A stretch of 64,000 nt of DNA from assembly GCA_963921425.1 (NCBI GenBank), contig OY992835.1, forward strand, positions 10,230,001 to 10,294,000. Direction: 5' to 3'. A model generated the notes under the pieces. The model worked only from the letters and a program-made list of their open reading frames with translations. It was not told the DNA's origin and made no database searches. Positions 35,134-47,053 of this stretch are shown here, piece after piece (position 1 is the first letter of the stretch; each line of letters opens with the position of its first letter). The DNA comes from Dryas octopetala (lineage: Eukaryota > Streptophyta > Magnoliopsida > Rosales > Rosaceae). The position numbers and the translations under genes are program-made.

Positions 35134-36732
35134 AACTAATTGAATATTCTTCTAATCTAGCTACCAAGTCTGATCATTTTCAATCGTTAATAAACAACAA
35201 GCTACACATTTGTCAACTTCACAAATTTAAAAAAACATATTCAATCAATCAATGAACTTCAACAAGTCATTCACAAATTAAAATCAGATATTCATAACCT
35301 ATTTAATTTTTTTGCTCTCATTTATAAGAGTATAAGAAGCTGTCGTAAGAACATTTCAGGAGAGTGCAAGAACATTTCAGGAGAGTGCAAATACATTTCC
35401 AGTACAACACACAAACAAAAATGACTAATATACAAGTTCCCAATTTGACTAATATGCATTTGCTGCTACTAGAGGTTCCCATTTGGTTTGTGTTGTGCAT
35501 GACAATTAGAAACCTATTTTTGTTAATTTAAATTAACAAAGCTGACTATGCACACACTACAATTCAATTAATATGGTTTGATAGGCCTATTTACCTACAA
35601 TCAGCTGCTCAATTCCACTCAATTGCAATTTCCAAGCTGAGATTTGACCGATGAGGAGAGAACTAAAGAGCTGAAAGAGGAAGAAAAAAAAAAGCAAGCT
35701 AAATCCAAGGTTGAAGAAACATATATACCCAGATTTGTCAAAAAATATTTACTCTAGTTAAGGCATGCATCTATGTTAAATCATCGACATAATGTAAATA
35801 TTCTTTCATACGATTTGAATTCATGGTATTTATGTGCTTGCAGTCTTACTGCTACTTTTAATTTTAATTTTTAAGGTTAATTGTCTCAATCAATAAGGTA
35901 GCAACACACAAACACAAAGCAATCACAAGCGAAATCATGCATAAGCACAAGCAATACCGTCCGTTTATTAGCTTTTCTAGAAAACCTTAACATGGTATTT
36001 GTTCTTAGTAAAAAAGAAAAAGGAACAGAAAAGTGAGCATAAATGCTTTGGACTTTGGAGGCAACGATTTAATTGACAGAGAGATAAAGACTTTGCTTGC
36101 AAAACATTACTAGAGGTGTTAGTTTTTACTAGGAGTAGAGTCAGCTGAAAGCACATTATTCAATTAAATATTAAATTTTTGTTTGCAAAGCTTGCATCAT
36201 ATCTTTGCAAATATTAAAGGTAGAGTAGTACTAAAGTCAATATAGTCCTATCTTTGCTAATATTAGAGGTAGAGTAGTACTGACTACTAAAGTCATATCT
36301 TTGCAAAGCTTGCATCAGCTATATTAAATTCAATAAAGTACTAAAGTCATCCTTATAGTTGCAAAGTTTGCGTCATATCTTTAGTATTTTACATTTGCAA
36401 AGTTGCAATGCATATGAAACAAATCCCTTTAGTATTTGTCTACTCTACATTTTTATAATGTAAAATATCTTTAATCAATCATGGACACTAAGAGCGCCAA
36501 AGGACAGCAGTTTTAAGGTTTTTTTTTAATTATTTACTCTCAGCATTTCCAAGGAGAAGAAAAACATAGTTTAGTTTAAGAGAGATGAGCTATTAGCTAT
36601 ATCTATCTATCTATTTAGGGAAGACCTGTTCCTATTTGTTGAGCATAAGAAGAAACTTAGGAGACTACTGTAGTGGTGAAAATCATCGATATACAAAGAG
36701 AAATAAATTAAGAAAAGAAAAACAAAGATGAA
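35134..36732. other. CACTA interior, possibly captured MYB upstream DNA
   Basis: No gene seen. The part near 36500-36732 could be the 5' leader of the captured MYB gene, since the exon follows directly with its start codon. This is inference. Confidence 0.4.
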
Positions 36733-36886
36733 ATGGGCAGGCCTCCTTGCTGTGATATAGAAAGGGTTAAAAAAGGACCATGGACTCCAGAAGAAGATAT
36801 CATTTTAGTCTCTTACATTCAAGAACATGGTACTGGCAATTGGAGGGTTAATTCCTACCAATACAGGTTCAATTGTTTCACCAAAT
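36733..36886 (+). pseudogene. R2R3-MYB first-exon fragment captured by the CACTA element
   Basis: Begins MGRPPCCD and continues [20 protein letters not shown], then HGTGNWR, which is the start of an R2 MYB repeat with its first two Trp residues. It is most like the MYB30/60/94/96 group of plant R2R3 factors. After GNWR one base is missing, so the expected PTNTG follows in the next frame, and the RCGKSCRLRW part of R2 is gone. The fragment is on +, opposite to the element's transposase genes. It cannot make a working DNA-binding domain. Confidence 0.85.
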
Positions 36887-38539
36887 TATGTGTCTGTATA
36901 CACATATTATTATTATATACACTTATTACAAAGGTCAATCTTGTTATGGGTTGTAATGGCAATCTGGGTTTTGTATAATTTGGAGATGAGGAGGCAGGAT
37001 GTTATACTCTCCATTATTTGTTATTGGAGGAAGTGACATATAAACCAAAATCCTTTTAAGAGAAAAAAATGAGAAAAGGGGGAATCTCCATAATGAGACT
37101 AAAAAGGAAAGCTTTACCACTTACCTCTTGCCTCACCAAACACACAACAACAAAGAAATTTGCTCTACATCCAATCTTATAACCTCTATTGAACAACAGG
37201 CCGGCAATTCAAAACCGAAAATAGCTATTGAATACAACCTAAATAGGCTAGGAATGGGCCTCTGCAACAGCCTTCATCATAAGACTTTTTAAATGATAAT
37301 TTGCCATGTCTCTCATTGCCTACATCCTTTCTTATAGAGAACCTTCACTCTAGTAATACCTCCCCATTAACAGTAAGCCAACATAAGAGTGCCTTAGCGT
37401 AAGTAGACCAACCAAGCAAATATTGGAAGAACCCATTTTACAAATCAACATTATTCCCTTTTAGCATTCCCTAGATAAAAGTGGGGTGGCCATGTCCCCA
37501 ACTAAAAGCAAAAAGAAAGCCTTTTCTCAGTGTTATAGGACATGTGCCTTACAACTTACAAGCACTCAACCTAAACTAAACAATGATTCTTCAAAAACTT
37601 CTCCAGCAATTTTTTCAGCAATTCCAACTACTTGTTCAGAAACTTTTACTTCTTCAACTTGTTGAGCAACTTGTCCAGAAAGTCCAACAACTTGGCACGG
37701 AGGAGGAACATTTTCAATACAGTCTGGATTGCTACTCTACTACATAGAAAGAGCAGGAAAAAAAAAAAGAGCAGCACCCCAAAATAAATAAATACTTAGA
37801 AAGAGCAGAAAAAACATTTGTCATCGAGACTCATGACAAGTCAATTAGGAACGAAGGGAGAGAATGAGATAATGAGAAATTTGGAGAAGGCAGCACTAGC
37901 AGAGCACATTTTGGTTTCAGATTTTTCAAAAGGTACGTTGGAGATAATTTAAGTTTTTACTTTGTCTTCTTCTTGAAAAAAATATAGTTATTTGCAAAGA
38001 CCAATAAGATACAGAGTGAAGAACCAATTTACTAGAGGCTATACATGACTCTGATAAAGAAGGTTTCTAGTTTTTATTTTTTATTTTTTATTTGTATGGT
38101 TTTCGAATGATAAAGGGCAATCTTATGTAATTTTCATTCCATGTAGTTATCGAAAAGAGAAATACTGCATCCCCATTTCCTTCTAATCCATGAAAATTAA
38201 CCAAACAGCCATTCCAACTCAGACATACGGCTAAACAAACACAAAGGGTTTAAGAAATGAAAACCTGAAGACAAACAATGGAAGACCTCTCAGCTAACCA
38301 ATACGCTCGGCGCTTGTAGATTGGGAAGATATGCTGAGAATCAAGCGCCGTCGTCGAAGTAGGCCGAATCGGAGTGAGCAAGAGAAAGAGAGAGTGAGAG
38401 AAATTAGGACAAATGAGAAAGAATTCTATCTAAAAGAGTCTTTAGAACAAATGAGAAGTTTCTTTTTGGGAAATGTAAAAAGTCATTAAAAAAAATGGAA
38501 AAGGAAAAAAACTGGGGGAAAAATATTATGGGAGTCAAA
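36887..38539. other. CACTA interior downstream of the MYB fragment
   Basis: No coding region that I can support. Part may be MYB intron captured with the exon; the rest is unassigned. Confidence 0.45.
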
Positions 38540-38865
38540 ATTTGGCGCCTTAATTATATGCGACGAACCTAAATACAATAGGTGACCAACCATTTGGTCG
38601 CCCTAAAGTTCAGTCACTTCGCGCGTAGACCCGTCAATGAATTGGCGACGAAATATTTTTTTGTCGCCCAATAATCTATAAGCGACGAAATATTCTGTCG
38701 CCAATTTATGTTTGTTTCATCGCCAATGAGTTTACTTATTAGTTTTCCAAACATTAAATCATAGACGACGAAATAATATATTTGGTCGCTAATTACACAT
38801 ATAGGCGACGGAATTGAGGTCGGTCGCCCAAAAAGTCGTCGCTAAATATAGTTTTTCTTGTAGTG
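38540..38865. repeat. CACTA right subterminal repeat array
   Basis: Repeated 'ggcgacgaaata' and 'gtcgcccaa' motifs in both directions, ending in TTTCTTGTAGTG. It mirrors the left array. Confidence 0.75.
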
Positions 38866-38943
38866 GAGGCGGCAGAGGGATGGGGCAAGGTCGAGGCTGG
38901 GTGAGGGGCGTGATGAGGATGGGTTGGGGAAAGGGAAAGGCCG

Positions 38944-38971
38944 GGAGAGAGAGAGAGAGAGAGAGAGAGAG
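38944..38971. repeat. GA microsatellite
   Basis: About 13 GA units in the G-rich arm of the element hosting the CACTA transposon. Confidence 0.85.
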
Positions 38972-39496
38972 GGTCGGGCGAGGTGGTGGGGGGCTGGGCG
39001 GGACGAGGCTAGGTGGGGGAAGGGGGAGGGTCGGGTCAGCATGGTGCAAGAGCTGGGTGCGAGAAAGAGAGGAGAGGCAGAGAGAGATCAATGAGAGAGA
39101 AATAGAGGAAATGCAGAGAGAGATGAGAGAGAAAGAGAGGCAGAGAGAGAAAGTGAGTCTGAGAGAGAGGAAATGGGTGGGGCTGGGCTGATGGGGAAGA
39201 GGGATGGCTAGTGGAGGGGGAGTCGTCGGTGGAAGGGGATCAGTCACCGATGGAGGGGGAGTCATCGGTGATGGATGGGGAGTCGACAGTGATGGCTGAG
39301 GAGTGAAGGTGGGTCGGTGGTGGCTGGGGGGTGAGGTCAGTGTGGCTGGGTTTCAATTCCCAGTTTTTTTTTTTCATATTTTATAATTATTTTTTAAATA
39401 CACAAAAAATACATAAATGCCCCTGCAAACTAGTCACGTACGAGTCACGTGACAAGTTTTTAATGAAAAATTTGACGGAGTTGACGAAATATCCTT

Positions 39497-40902
39497 AATT
39501 GAAACACTTAAAAAATAATAGTCCTTGATTAAAGCAAAGTGAAAACGGGATCCTCAACTGAAAATTGAGATATAGTTATAGTCATTTTGTTAAAATTTTC
39601 CCTAATAAAAAATATGTTCGTATTATAATACAATGTAAATTGACTAAAAAAGACATACAATTAATTAAAAACCAACCCACTTCCCCCGTCCCCCTTTCCA
39701 GCACTCAGTTTTTTATTTTTTATTACTCACTTCCCCCCATCGCTCCAGCGATCTATCTCTTTCTCAAAAATCTGATTTTTTTTTTTCAATACCATAACGT
39801 AATCACTTATTGGGTGTTGCTGTATGGGGTTGATCGATCTACACCATGATTTTTACACTTTGAAGTTGAAAACTTGAAATCGAAAAAGGATATGGGAATA
39901 TGGGATTACTCTGCCAATCTAATCTACTAATTTTGATTATTGGCCAAAAAAAATCTACTAATTTTGATTAATCTTATGTATTATACACTCTAACAATAGT
40001 AGTAACATATAACAATAAGAAATAATTAGGTTTGAGTATTTTAGAAAAACAGTTTTTAGATGGAGACCGGAGGTGTTTTAAAATTTATAAAAAAATCATT
40101 TTAATTTATAATAAAGTTCTCCACCGATTTAAAGGGTATTTCCTCTCCTAAAGTGTAGAGTGAGCTTCCGCCTAAAATTCCAGAGTTAAAACCTAATATA
40201 AACCCGTCAAAGAAGAAAAATAAAATAACTTGATTAAAAACTTTAAATCACTACCGATCTTAGTCTAAGAAAAACTCATAAAATAAACTAAACTGTACTC
40301 TTAATCTCCCTAACAATAATAACCATAGCTTGCTATACACGAAGTAAATCTGCTTCTCGATCCCTTATGCCACATGCATATAGCTTGCTGCGGGAATAAG
40401 CTGCCATATTGCAAGACCTGCATGCACCACCACGTTGTAGCCTGTCTCCCACATCACGTGGATGTTAGGGTTGCGGTAAGAGAATATTTGAGGAGATTGA
40501 TGCTCTGAAAGATATACTGAAACAGTCCATTTAGTTACTCATTCAATGAACAAAAAAAATTTTAAATAAACAAGCTGCGTTTTTAAACACTAAACAACTA
40601 ATTTATTAAAAAATTAAAATTACAACAAAAAGATGTCCTAAAAAGTATTATTATTATTTTTCTATGAATTTATATGTGGAATAGAAAAAAGCAATTAGCG
40701 AAGCATGCCAAGAGACTAGTTTTGATAAATCGAAGTAGTAAATACCGGACTCACAACCAATTTATTAGTCATTTTCAATTAAAAATTTAATAATAAATAT
40801 TAGATTTCCTAACAACGTTTTCGTAACAAAAACCAAACAAGTGCAGGTACACGAACCAGTCATTTGAAATGTCAATGTAGCAGCCTATAGCCCCTCTTGA
40901 AT
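39497..40902. other. Intergenic DNA, no gene seen
   Basis: AT-rich, with short unconnected frames. No domain, RNA gene or clear element recognised. Confidence 0.6.
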
Positions 40903-41487
40903 TAGGGGTCGGCAATGGGCCGGGCCGGGCTAGCCCGGCCCAAATTTTTCGGGTTCGGGCTGGGTTCGGGCTTGAATTTTAAAAGCCCAATAGGGTTTTC
41001 GGGCTGGGCCGGGCCGGGTTTGGGCTTTAATACACAAGCCCAAGGCCCGCCCATCGGGCTTTGGCTTGCGGGCTTGTAGGGTCGGGCCGGGCCAGGCCCG
41101 AACGGGCGGCCCAAAATGGGCCCAAAGCCTATTTAGACACATATATATCTTTAAAAAAAAATATAGGATTTTGGCTATGTTGTGATTTGAACATGAGACC
41201 TCACATAGTAAGCTTCAACTTTCAACCAACTGAGCTGACTAGTTTATTTGTTAAGTTTGTGAATCATAACATATTTAATAGCTCATTTGTTTGTTTACTT
41301 CAATAAATTATTAATATGCTTATTAATTTATTATATAATACTATTATGTTAGTAATAGTGTAATACCATAAATAATGAACTTTTAAAATTATATACAACA
41401 TTACAACTATAATAAAACATAAATGTACATATGTTTTATTATATATTTTATTACATATTTTTATAAACAAACGATGCAATTGTGTTG

Positions 41488-41712
41488 TCAACAATCCAAA
41501 CCGTTCAAATTTTAGTTTCTCACTCAAAAATAATTCGTGCAAAAAATTAGCTTAATCGGAGATGTAAAAGTGACATAATGGTGGTCGAATTAATGAACGA
41601 TCGTGATTTTTCTAATGATGATCGAATGGGTAGATGAATTTCGATTTAGCCGATTTTTTGTATGGATGATCTTTGACTATGAACATAGAAAATGAACGGG
41701 TCAGATTGTTAA
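41488..41712. repeat. Internal direct repeat unit 1 of the foldback element
   Basis: Shares long stretches with 41827-42051, for example 'ttagcttaatcggagatgta' and 'gaatttcgatttagccgatt'. The offset is about 339 bp. Confidence 0.8.
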
Positions 41713-41826
41713 AATCACGTTGTGGTCTTCATAATTATGGAAACAACAAGGTTTCAACGGAAAAATTATTAGAATTATACTCTTTAAATGTATTTATATA
41801 TAAAAGCTCACACATCGATCATGTTT

Positions 41827-42051
41827 TCAACGATCCGAACCGTTCAAGTTTTAGTTCTCCACTCAAAGAGAATTTTTGCAAAAAATTAGCTTAATCGGAG
41901 ATGTAAAAGTGACATAACGGTAGTCGAATTAATGAACGATTGTGATTTTTCTAATGTTAATCGAATGGGTAGATGAATTTCGATTTAGCCGATTTTTTGT
42001 AAGGATGATCTTTGACTATGAAAATAGAAAATGAACGGTTCAGATCGTTGA
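41827..42051. repeat. Internal direct repeat unit 2 of the foldback element
   Basis: Partner of 41488-41712, with scattered substitutions. Confidence 0.8.
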
Positions 42052-42647
42052 ATTAATGAATTGACGATCGTGGTTTAATAACTTTAATTATAGTTGTATT
42101 ATAAAAATTGTATATACACATATACATTTATGTTTTATTATACTTGTAATGTTGTATATAATTTTAAAAGTTTATTACTTTATTATTTATGGTATCACAT
42201 ACTATTACTATTTACTAATATTATAGTATTATATAATAACTTAATAAGCATATTAATAATTTATTAAGATAAACAAACGAAAAACCTATTAATTATGTTA
42301 TGATTTTCAAATTGGGCTTTGGGTCGGGCTTTGGGCGGGCCTAAACGGGCCGGGCTTCGGGCGGCCCATGGGCTTCAAGAGGATGGCCCAAGCCCAACCC
42401 AAGAGACATTCGGGCCGGCCCAAATTTCGGGCCAAATCGGGCTTCGGGCCTAATGGGCCGGGCGGGCTTCGGGTGGGCTTCGGGCCTTGGGCTTTTTGGT
42501 GAGGCCTAGTAAGAATATTAATAATATATTAGAAATTAATAAATACTAATTTATTATTTATGTACAAGTCAGTGAACTAGTCATTGAAAAAGATTGAATG
42601 AGATGCAACGTAAAGTTTCCACACGTGGCAAGTGGATACATGTGAAC

Positions 42648-42651
<4 letters not shown>

Positions 42652-42690
<39 letters not shown>
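42652..42690. repeat. TA microsatellite upstream of the + aminotransferase gene
   Basis: An uninterrupted run of about 19 TA units ending 66 bp before the likely start codon. It occupies the leader/promoter region, so a discrete TATA box cannot be picked out. Confidence 0.9.
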
Positions 42691-42693
<3 letters not shown>

Positions 42694-42756
42694 ATGCGGG
42701 CGGTAGAGGAGATCGATAAAATACTGAGGACCTCTCCCACTCAACCCCACAAGGAA

Positions 42757-45700
42757 ATGGAGCACGGCTCGAAGTGTAGGTGGAACTTTGAGAATAAGGG
42801 GAATAATGGAGAGGTCAAAACGACGTCGGATATGACAATCCGAGGAGTCCTCACCGGGATAATGCAAAACCTCAACAAAGAAGATGACAGGCCTATCATT
42901 CCTCTTGGCCACGGTGACCCCTCGGCGTTCCAGTGCTTTCGGACGAGTGCTGTAGCCGAAGACGCCATTGTTGACGCGCTTCGCTCCGCCAAGTACAACT
43001 GTTATACTCCCGCAGCTGGTATTCTACCCGCAAGGAGGTATGCATAACAATTGTTACTGTTAGTCAATATCAAACAATATTACTCTTGAAATTAGGATTT
43101 AAGTTTGAATTTTTGTGTTTTATGTTAATTTATGAATTTAATTGTGACATGTTATGTATGAGAGAGACGAAAGGTACGTTTATTAATATCATTTTATTGG
43201 ATTTTTTTTAATAATTGTTGTTGCACAATGATAGTGGTTATTACTATTGTACAGTAATTATATTCTAAAACATGAAAAATAAATAAATACTCCTGAGCAC
43301 ACACTCAGCTCATTAAAGCAGACTAACCTATTACTGTGTTATTGTAGGTGGACCGAGCTATCATATTATTTTTTATTTTAACCATATAAAAAAACCCCCC
43401 TTTTTTTAGTTGAGGGCTAAAGTGAAATATTAAGGAATTTTTTTTAGTAAATCAAATTCTACTACCAAACTACTAATATACTTGGTAATTAAGAAGAATA
43501 TTTGAGATACTAACTTGACTTAAAAGACAATTCTTGCGCTTAAAACGCATTTGTGGAAATTAGGCTGTCGAGCGCTCGGTAGGTGCATCTATATATTAAG
43601 ATGCATTTGTCTTTTTTGAGTCGCATCTGCATTTTTTGAGTTGCATCTGCACAAATTTTGTAGATGTAGTTGTTGAGTACTCGACAAAAGTTTTGTCCTA
43701 AAACTCAAGTGGTTAAGTCTGTTGTCCTTTTAACCAACATTATTAGTGGTCAAAACCGTAAAATATAATAGATAATGGTAGGAAAAAAAGGGGCAACTGC
43801 TCTTTTTTTTGTCAAAAATTAATTGGGAGCACTTTCAGATGCCCCATAGAATTTTCCGTCATACTTTACAAGACTTGTCACATATTATCCAAAATTTATT
43901 GGTATCTTATTTTTAGTGGGTTTGAAAAAATAATGTATAATATTAAACAATTTATCATACACAAATATTAGGTAATGTTGCTACAAATATTAAATTATGT
44001 CACATCTTTTTTTATAATATATTATTACAAATAAAAAAAAGATTGTGTCCTCATTATTTTTTGTCTATATCTTAGAATTTTTTTTTTTATCAACGACAAC
44101 TTCTTTTCCATTCCTTTTGTCCCTTGGCGTTGTTTTCTATTATTTTGTTTCTGTCTGTTTTTCTCATCTAATCAGAAAATTATTACAGAGTGCTGCTATT
44201 TGCACACTCAATTTTCTCTATTTACACACCCTCTCACTTAATTTGTGAATTTACAGATTTATCTCAATATGAAAAGATACTGAAAGACAATTCATATTAC
44301 ACACCCCATCTCTCTTCTTTGTTCTCTGCTCCATCTCCAGGAAGACCCCGCACCGAGCCTTCTCCTCTTTCTGGCTTCTCTCTCCTCTCTCTCTCTCTCT
44401 CAAGATTGGCGACCACCCCGGCCCTCCCAGCTCGGCCAGCCTCGCCATGCCCCGCACCGAGCCTTCTCTCCTCTCTCTCTTTCATTTTTGATATTGTTTC
44501 AGCGTTATGTTAGTTTGGGTGTTCAGTGCTGCTATTTTATTATTTTTATTCTTTTATATTTTTTTTCCAATTATTAGGACTGAATAAATCTTATCGGGGT
44601 TTATCAAGCTAGGACTCAATATTGTTTTAGGTTTTTTTTTTTTTTTCTATTTTAAAGTAATTAGGATTTATGGTTGATTATTTTAGGGTGTAGAATGATT
44701 ATTTTAGAGCTTAGAGTTTAGGGATTAGCTTTAGAATTTTCATTGAAAGGATGGATTCAATTCATTCCTAATACAAATGAGTGTAGCGATTTATTACAAA
44801 TGAGTTGGTTAACAAAGCTCTAAGGCCCCGTTTAATTGGTTTGTACATAAATGAATTCCTATGCATTTTACGGGAGAAGGGAATGTAGGATTTCTATTCC
44901 TATGTTTAGTAATTATGGGAAAGTAATCAAGAAATATTTTTTTATTTTTTTTTTTCTCATGTTTGGGTTGTACGGGAATACGAAACAAAAATAATTCAGT
45001 TTTCCAATTATATCCATATTTATTATATGAGGAAATTACAGATTTAGTTCAGTTATTTTATATCTAGTTCAATTTTAATCCACAATCTTTTTTAAGTTCT
45101 GTTTTGGTCCACTAATTATTTCACTTGTTTAATAAAAGTTCAGATTTGTTTTCTCAAATTTGGTCTGCCTTTTACCCTATCAAATCTCACCCAAATTCAG
45201 CAAACATATACTTGTTTTAAAGGTATGCATTTTTTTTTACAACCATATAAAGATCATTCAAATTGGAGTTCTAAAACTCAAGATAATTGACCCCAAAGTA
45301 GGGTACCCGAAACTGTCAATTTTTTAAACTTCACCCAATCTTAATTTTCTTAGATTATAATACTTCAAATTTGTTTTTATGACTAAAAAATGATGAAATG
45401 TAACTTATACTTCAATTATAATTGAAGAAAACACAACCCAAAGGATTTAAAGTCACAAATCTGAACCTTTATTGAACAAATGAAACAATTAGTGGACTAA
45501 AACAGAACTTAAAAAAAAAATCGTTGACCAAAATTGAACTAGGTATAAAATAAGTTGACCAAATATGTAATTTCCTCTTATTATATATACTAAATAAAAC
45601 GAATGCCAACAAATTCTTATGGGCAGAATTGATATTTTTAATTATTAAAGGGGTAATATGGTCTTGAAAAAAAATCATTAATGCTTTCCCATGAGAAGGG

Positions 45701-46997
45701 AAAACCAAACCGAAGCTAGCATAATGGTTTAATGCACTTCTAATTAAAATTTTAAAACTTTAACTACTGCATACTAAATTGATGCTAGCTAGCTCAAATG
45801 TAACAGGGCAATTGCAGATTATCTGTCGCATGATCTCCCATACAGTTTATCACCAGATGATGTTTACGTTACATGTGGATGCACACAAGCAATTGAAGTC
45901 TTATTATCAGCACTTGCTGCCCGTCCTGCTGCCAACATTCTGCTTCCGAGGCCTGGTTTCCCTTTCTATGAAGCTCGGGCAGCCTGTTCCAATCTCGAGG
46001 TTCGACATTACGATCTTCTTCCTGAAAAAGGTTGGGAGGTTAATCTTGAAAGTGTTGAAGCACTTACAGATGAGAATACTGCTGCCATAGTCATCATCAA
46101 TCCTGGAAATCCTTGTGGAAATGTATACGCAAATCAACATTTGAAAAAGGTTTGCTTACTCAAACAACCTAGTAGAAGTGATTTAGGAAACTTTGTACAA
46201 ATATAAGTATGTGGTCTTTGAAATTTGGGTTTCATTTTCCTTCTAATAAAATTTAGTTTGAACTATATTTTTGTTTCAATTTTAGCTATTGGTTTATTGA
46301 CGTTTGCAATTGGGTCCAAAAATCACATTTTATGTTAAATTAGTTACCGAAATGTGATTATAGTCATTTTATGTCAAATTAGTTTTGGTCACTTGGAAGG
46401 TATTATAGTCATTTTATTGGGGGTTGGGGATTCCATCAATTTTAATAACCTTTCCTGCGATTTGCACATGGAATTTCTGTTAATTATTTTGACGGAAATG
46501 TGATTTTAGACTCAATTGCAGACAATAATTAATCAGAATTACAAGGATATGATTGCAAAAAAATTTAACAAACATCAAAAGTGTAATAATGTCCAAACTA
46601 TATAATTTCGCTTAAATCTAATGCTTAAGTACAATTTGTAATCTGAAAAATAAGCACAATAATGTAAAATGTGGAGTAGGAATTGTGCTTGTGTTAGTCT
46701 ATAGGAACTTTCTGATCATTATCTTCTTGCCAATTATGGAGATCTTGGCTAAACAAGTTTGAGTTTGTTGAATTGTAGATTGCAGAGACAGCAAGGAAGC
46801 TTGGGATTCTTGTAATTACTGATGAAGTTTATGACCATCTTACTTTTGGAAGTACTCCATTTGTGCCAATGGGGACATATGGATCCATTGTGCCAGTTAT
46901 TACACTTGGTTCTATATCAAAGAGATGGATTGTACCTGGGTGGCGACTTGGTTGGCTTGTGACATGTGATCCCAATGGCACCCTTAAAAATTCTGGG

Positions 46998-47053
<56 letters not shown>

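Larger units (their letters stand above)
31302..38865 (-). mobile_element. CACTA (En/Spm) DNA transposon with captured MYB fragment
   Basis: Begins CACTACAAGAAA and ends TTTCTTGTAGTG, with a 3-bp duplication GAG on both sides (31299-31301 and 38866-38868). The inverted repeats extend through 'tttagcgac'. Both ends (31302-31750 and 38540-38865) are packed with 'ggcgacgaaat'-type subterminal motifs in both directions, like the binding arrays of En/Spm ends. Transposase remnants on - (35133 to 32283) are a TNP2-like tail and a Transposase_24 gene. Most of the TNP2-type transposase is absent, so the element is probably non-autonomous. A host MYB fragment lies at 36733-36886. Confidence 0.92.
30923..39496. 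mobile_element. Inverted-repeat element hosting a CACTA transposon
   Basis: An imperfect terminal inverted repeat of about 63 bp: the left starts AAGGATATTCTGTTAACTC, and the right end (39434-39496) read in reverse starts AAGGATATTTCGTCAACTC. Both arms then carry 'gtcacgtgac'. Inside, the left arm is C-rich ('accacctagcccgaccctcc') and the right arm is the matching G-rich strand ('aggctaggtggggg'). Without the nested CACTA it would be about 1 kb. Target duplication not identified; family uncertain. Confidence 0.55.
40903..42508. mobile_element. Foldback/hAT-like element with GC-rich tips
   Basis: The two halves are long imperfect inverted repeats. The outer GC-rich tips are runs of 'gggccgggc' type (40903-41110 and 42300-42508). 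The AT-rich inner arms match in reverse: 41230-41440 carries 'ataaattattaatatgctta' and 42105-42320 its complement. Between the arms lie two direct copies of about 225 bp (41488-41712 and 41827-42051). Tips beginning 'taggggtcggcaatgggccgg' resemble plant hAT-type non-autonomous elements. No transposase and no clear 8-bp duplication were found. Confidence 0.7.
43038..45806 (+). other. Intron 1 of the + aminotransferase gene
   Basis: A 2.8-kb intron, gtatgc...taacag. It holds MITE-like pieces (near 43565), a pyrimidine-rich stretch with a repeated 'cccgcaccgagccttctc' (near 44348 and 44448) and a nested MITE pair (44821-45720). No independent gene seen. Confidence 0.75.

Noticed and set aside
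36733-36978. Working MYB transcription factor gene
   Set aside because: Only the start of the R2 repeat is present, the frame is lost after GNWR and it lies inside a transposon.
38789-39265. Pro/Ser/Leu-rich open frames on both strands in GA/CT-rich DNA
   Set aside because: They follow simple-sequence composition in the G-rich arm of a transposable element; no domain or codon bias.
40902-41142. Gly/Pro/Arg-rich frames in the 'gggccggg' region
   Set aside because: They arise from the GC-rich tip of the foldback element.
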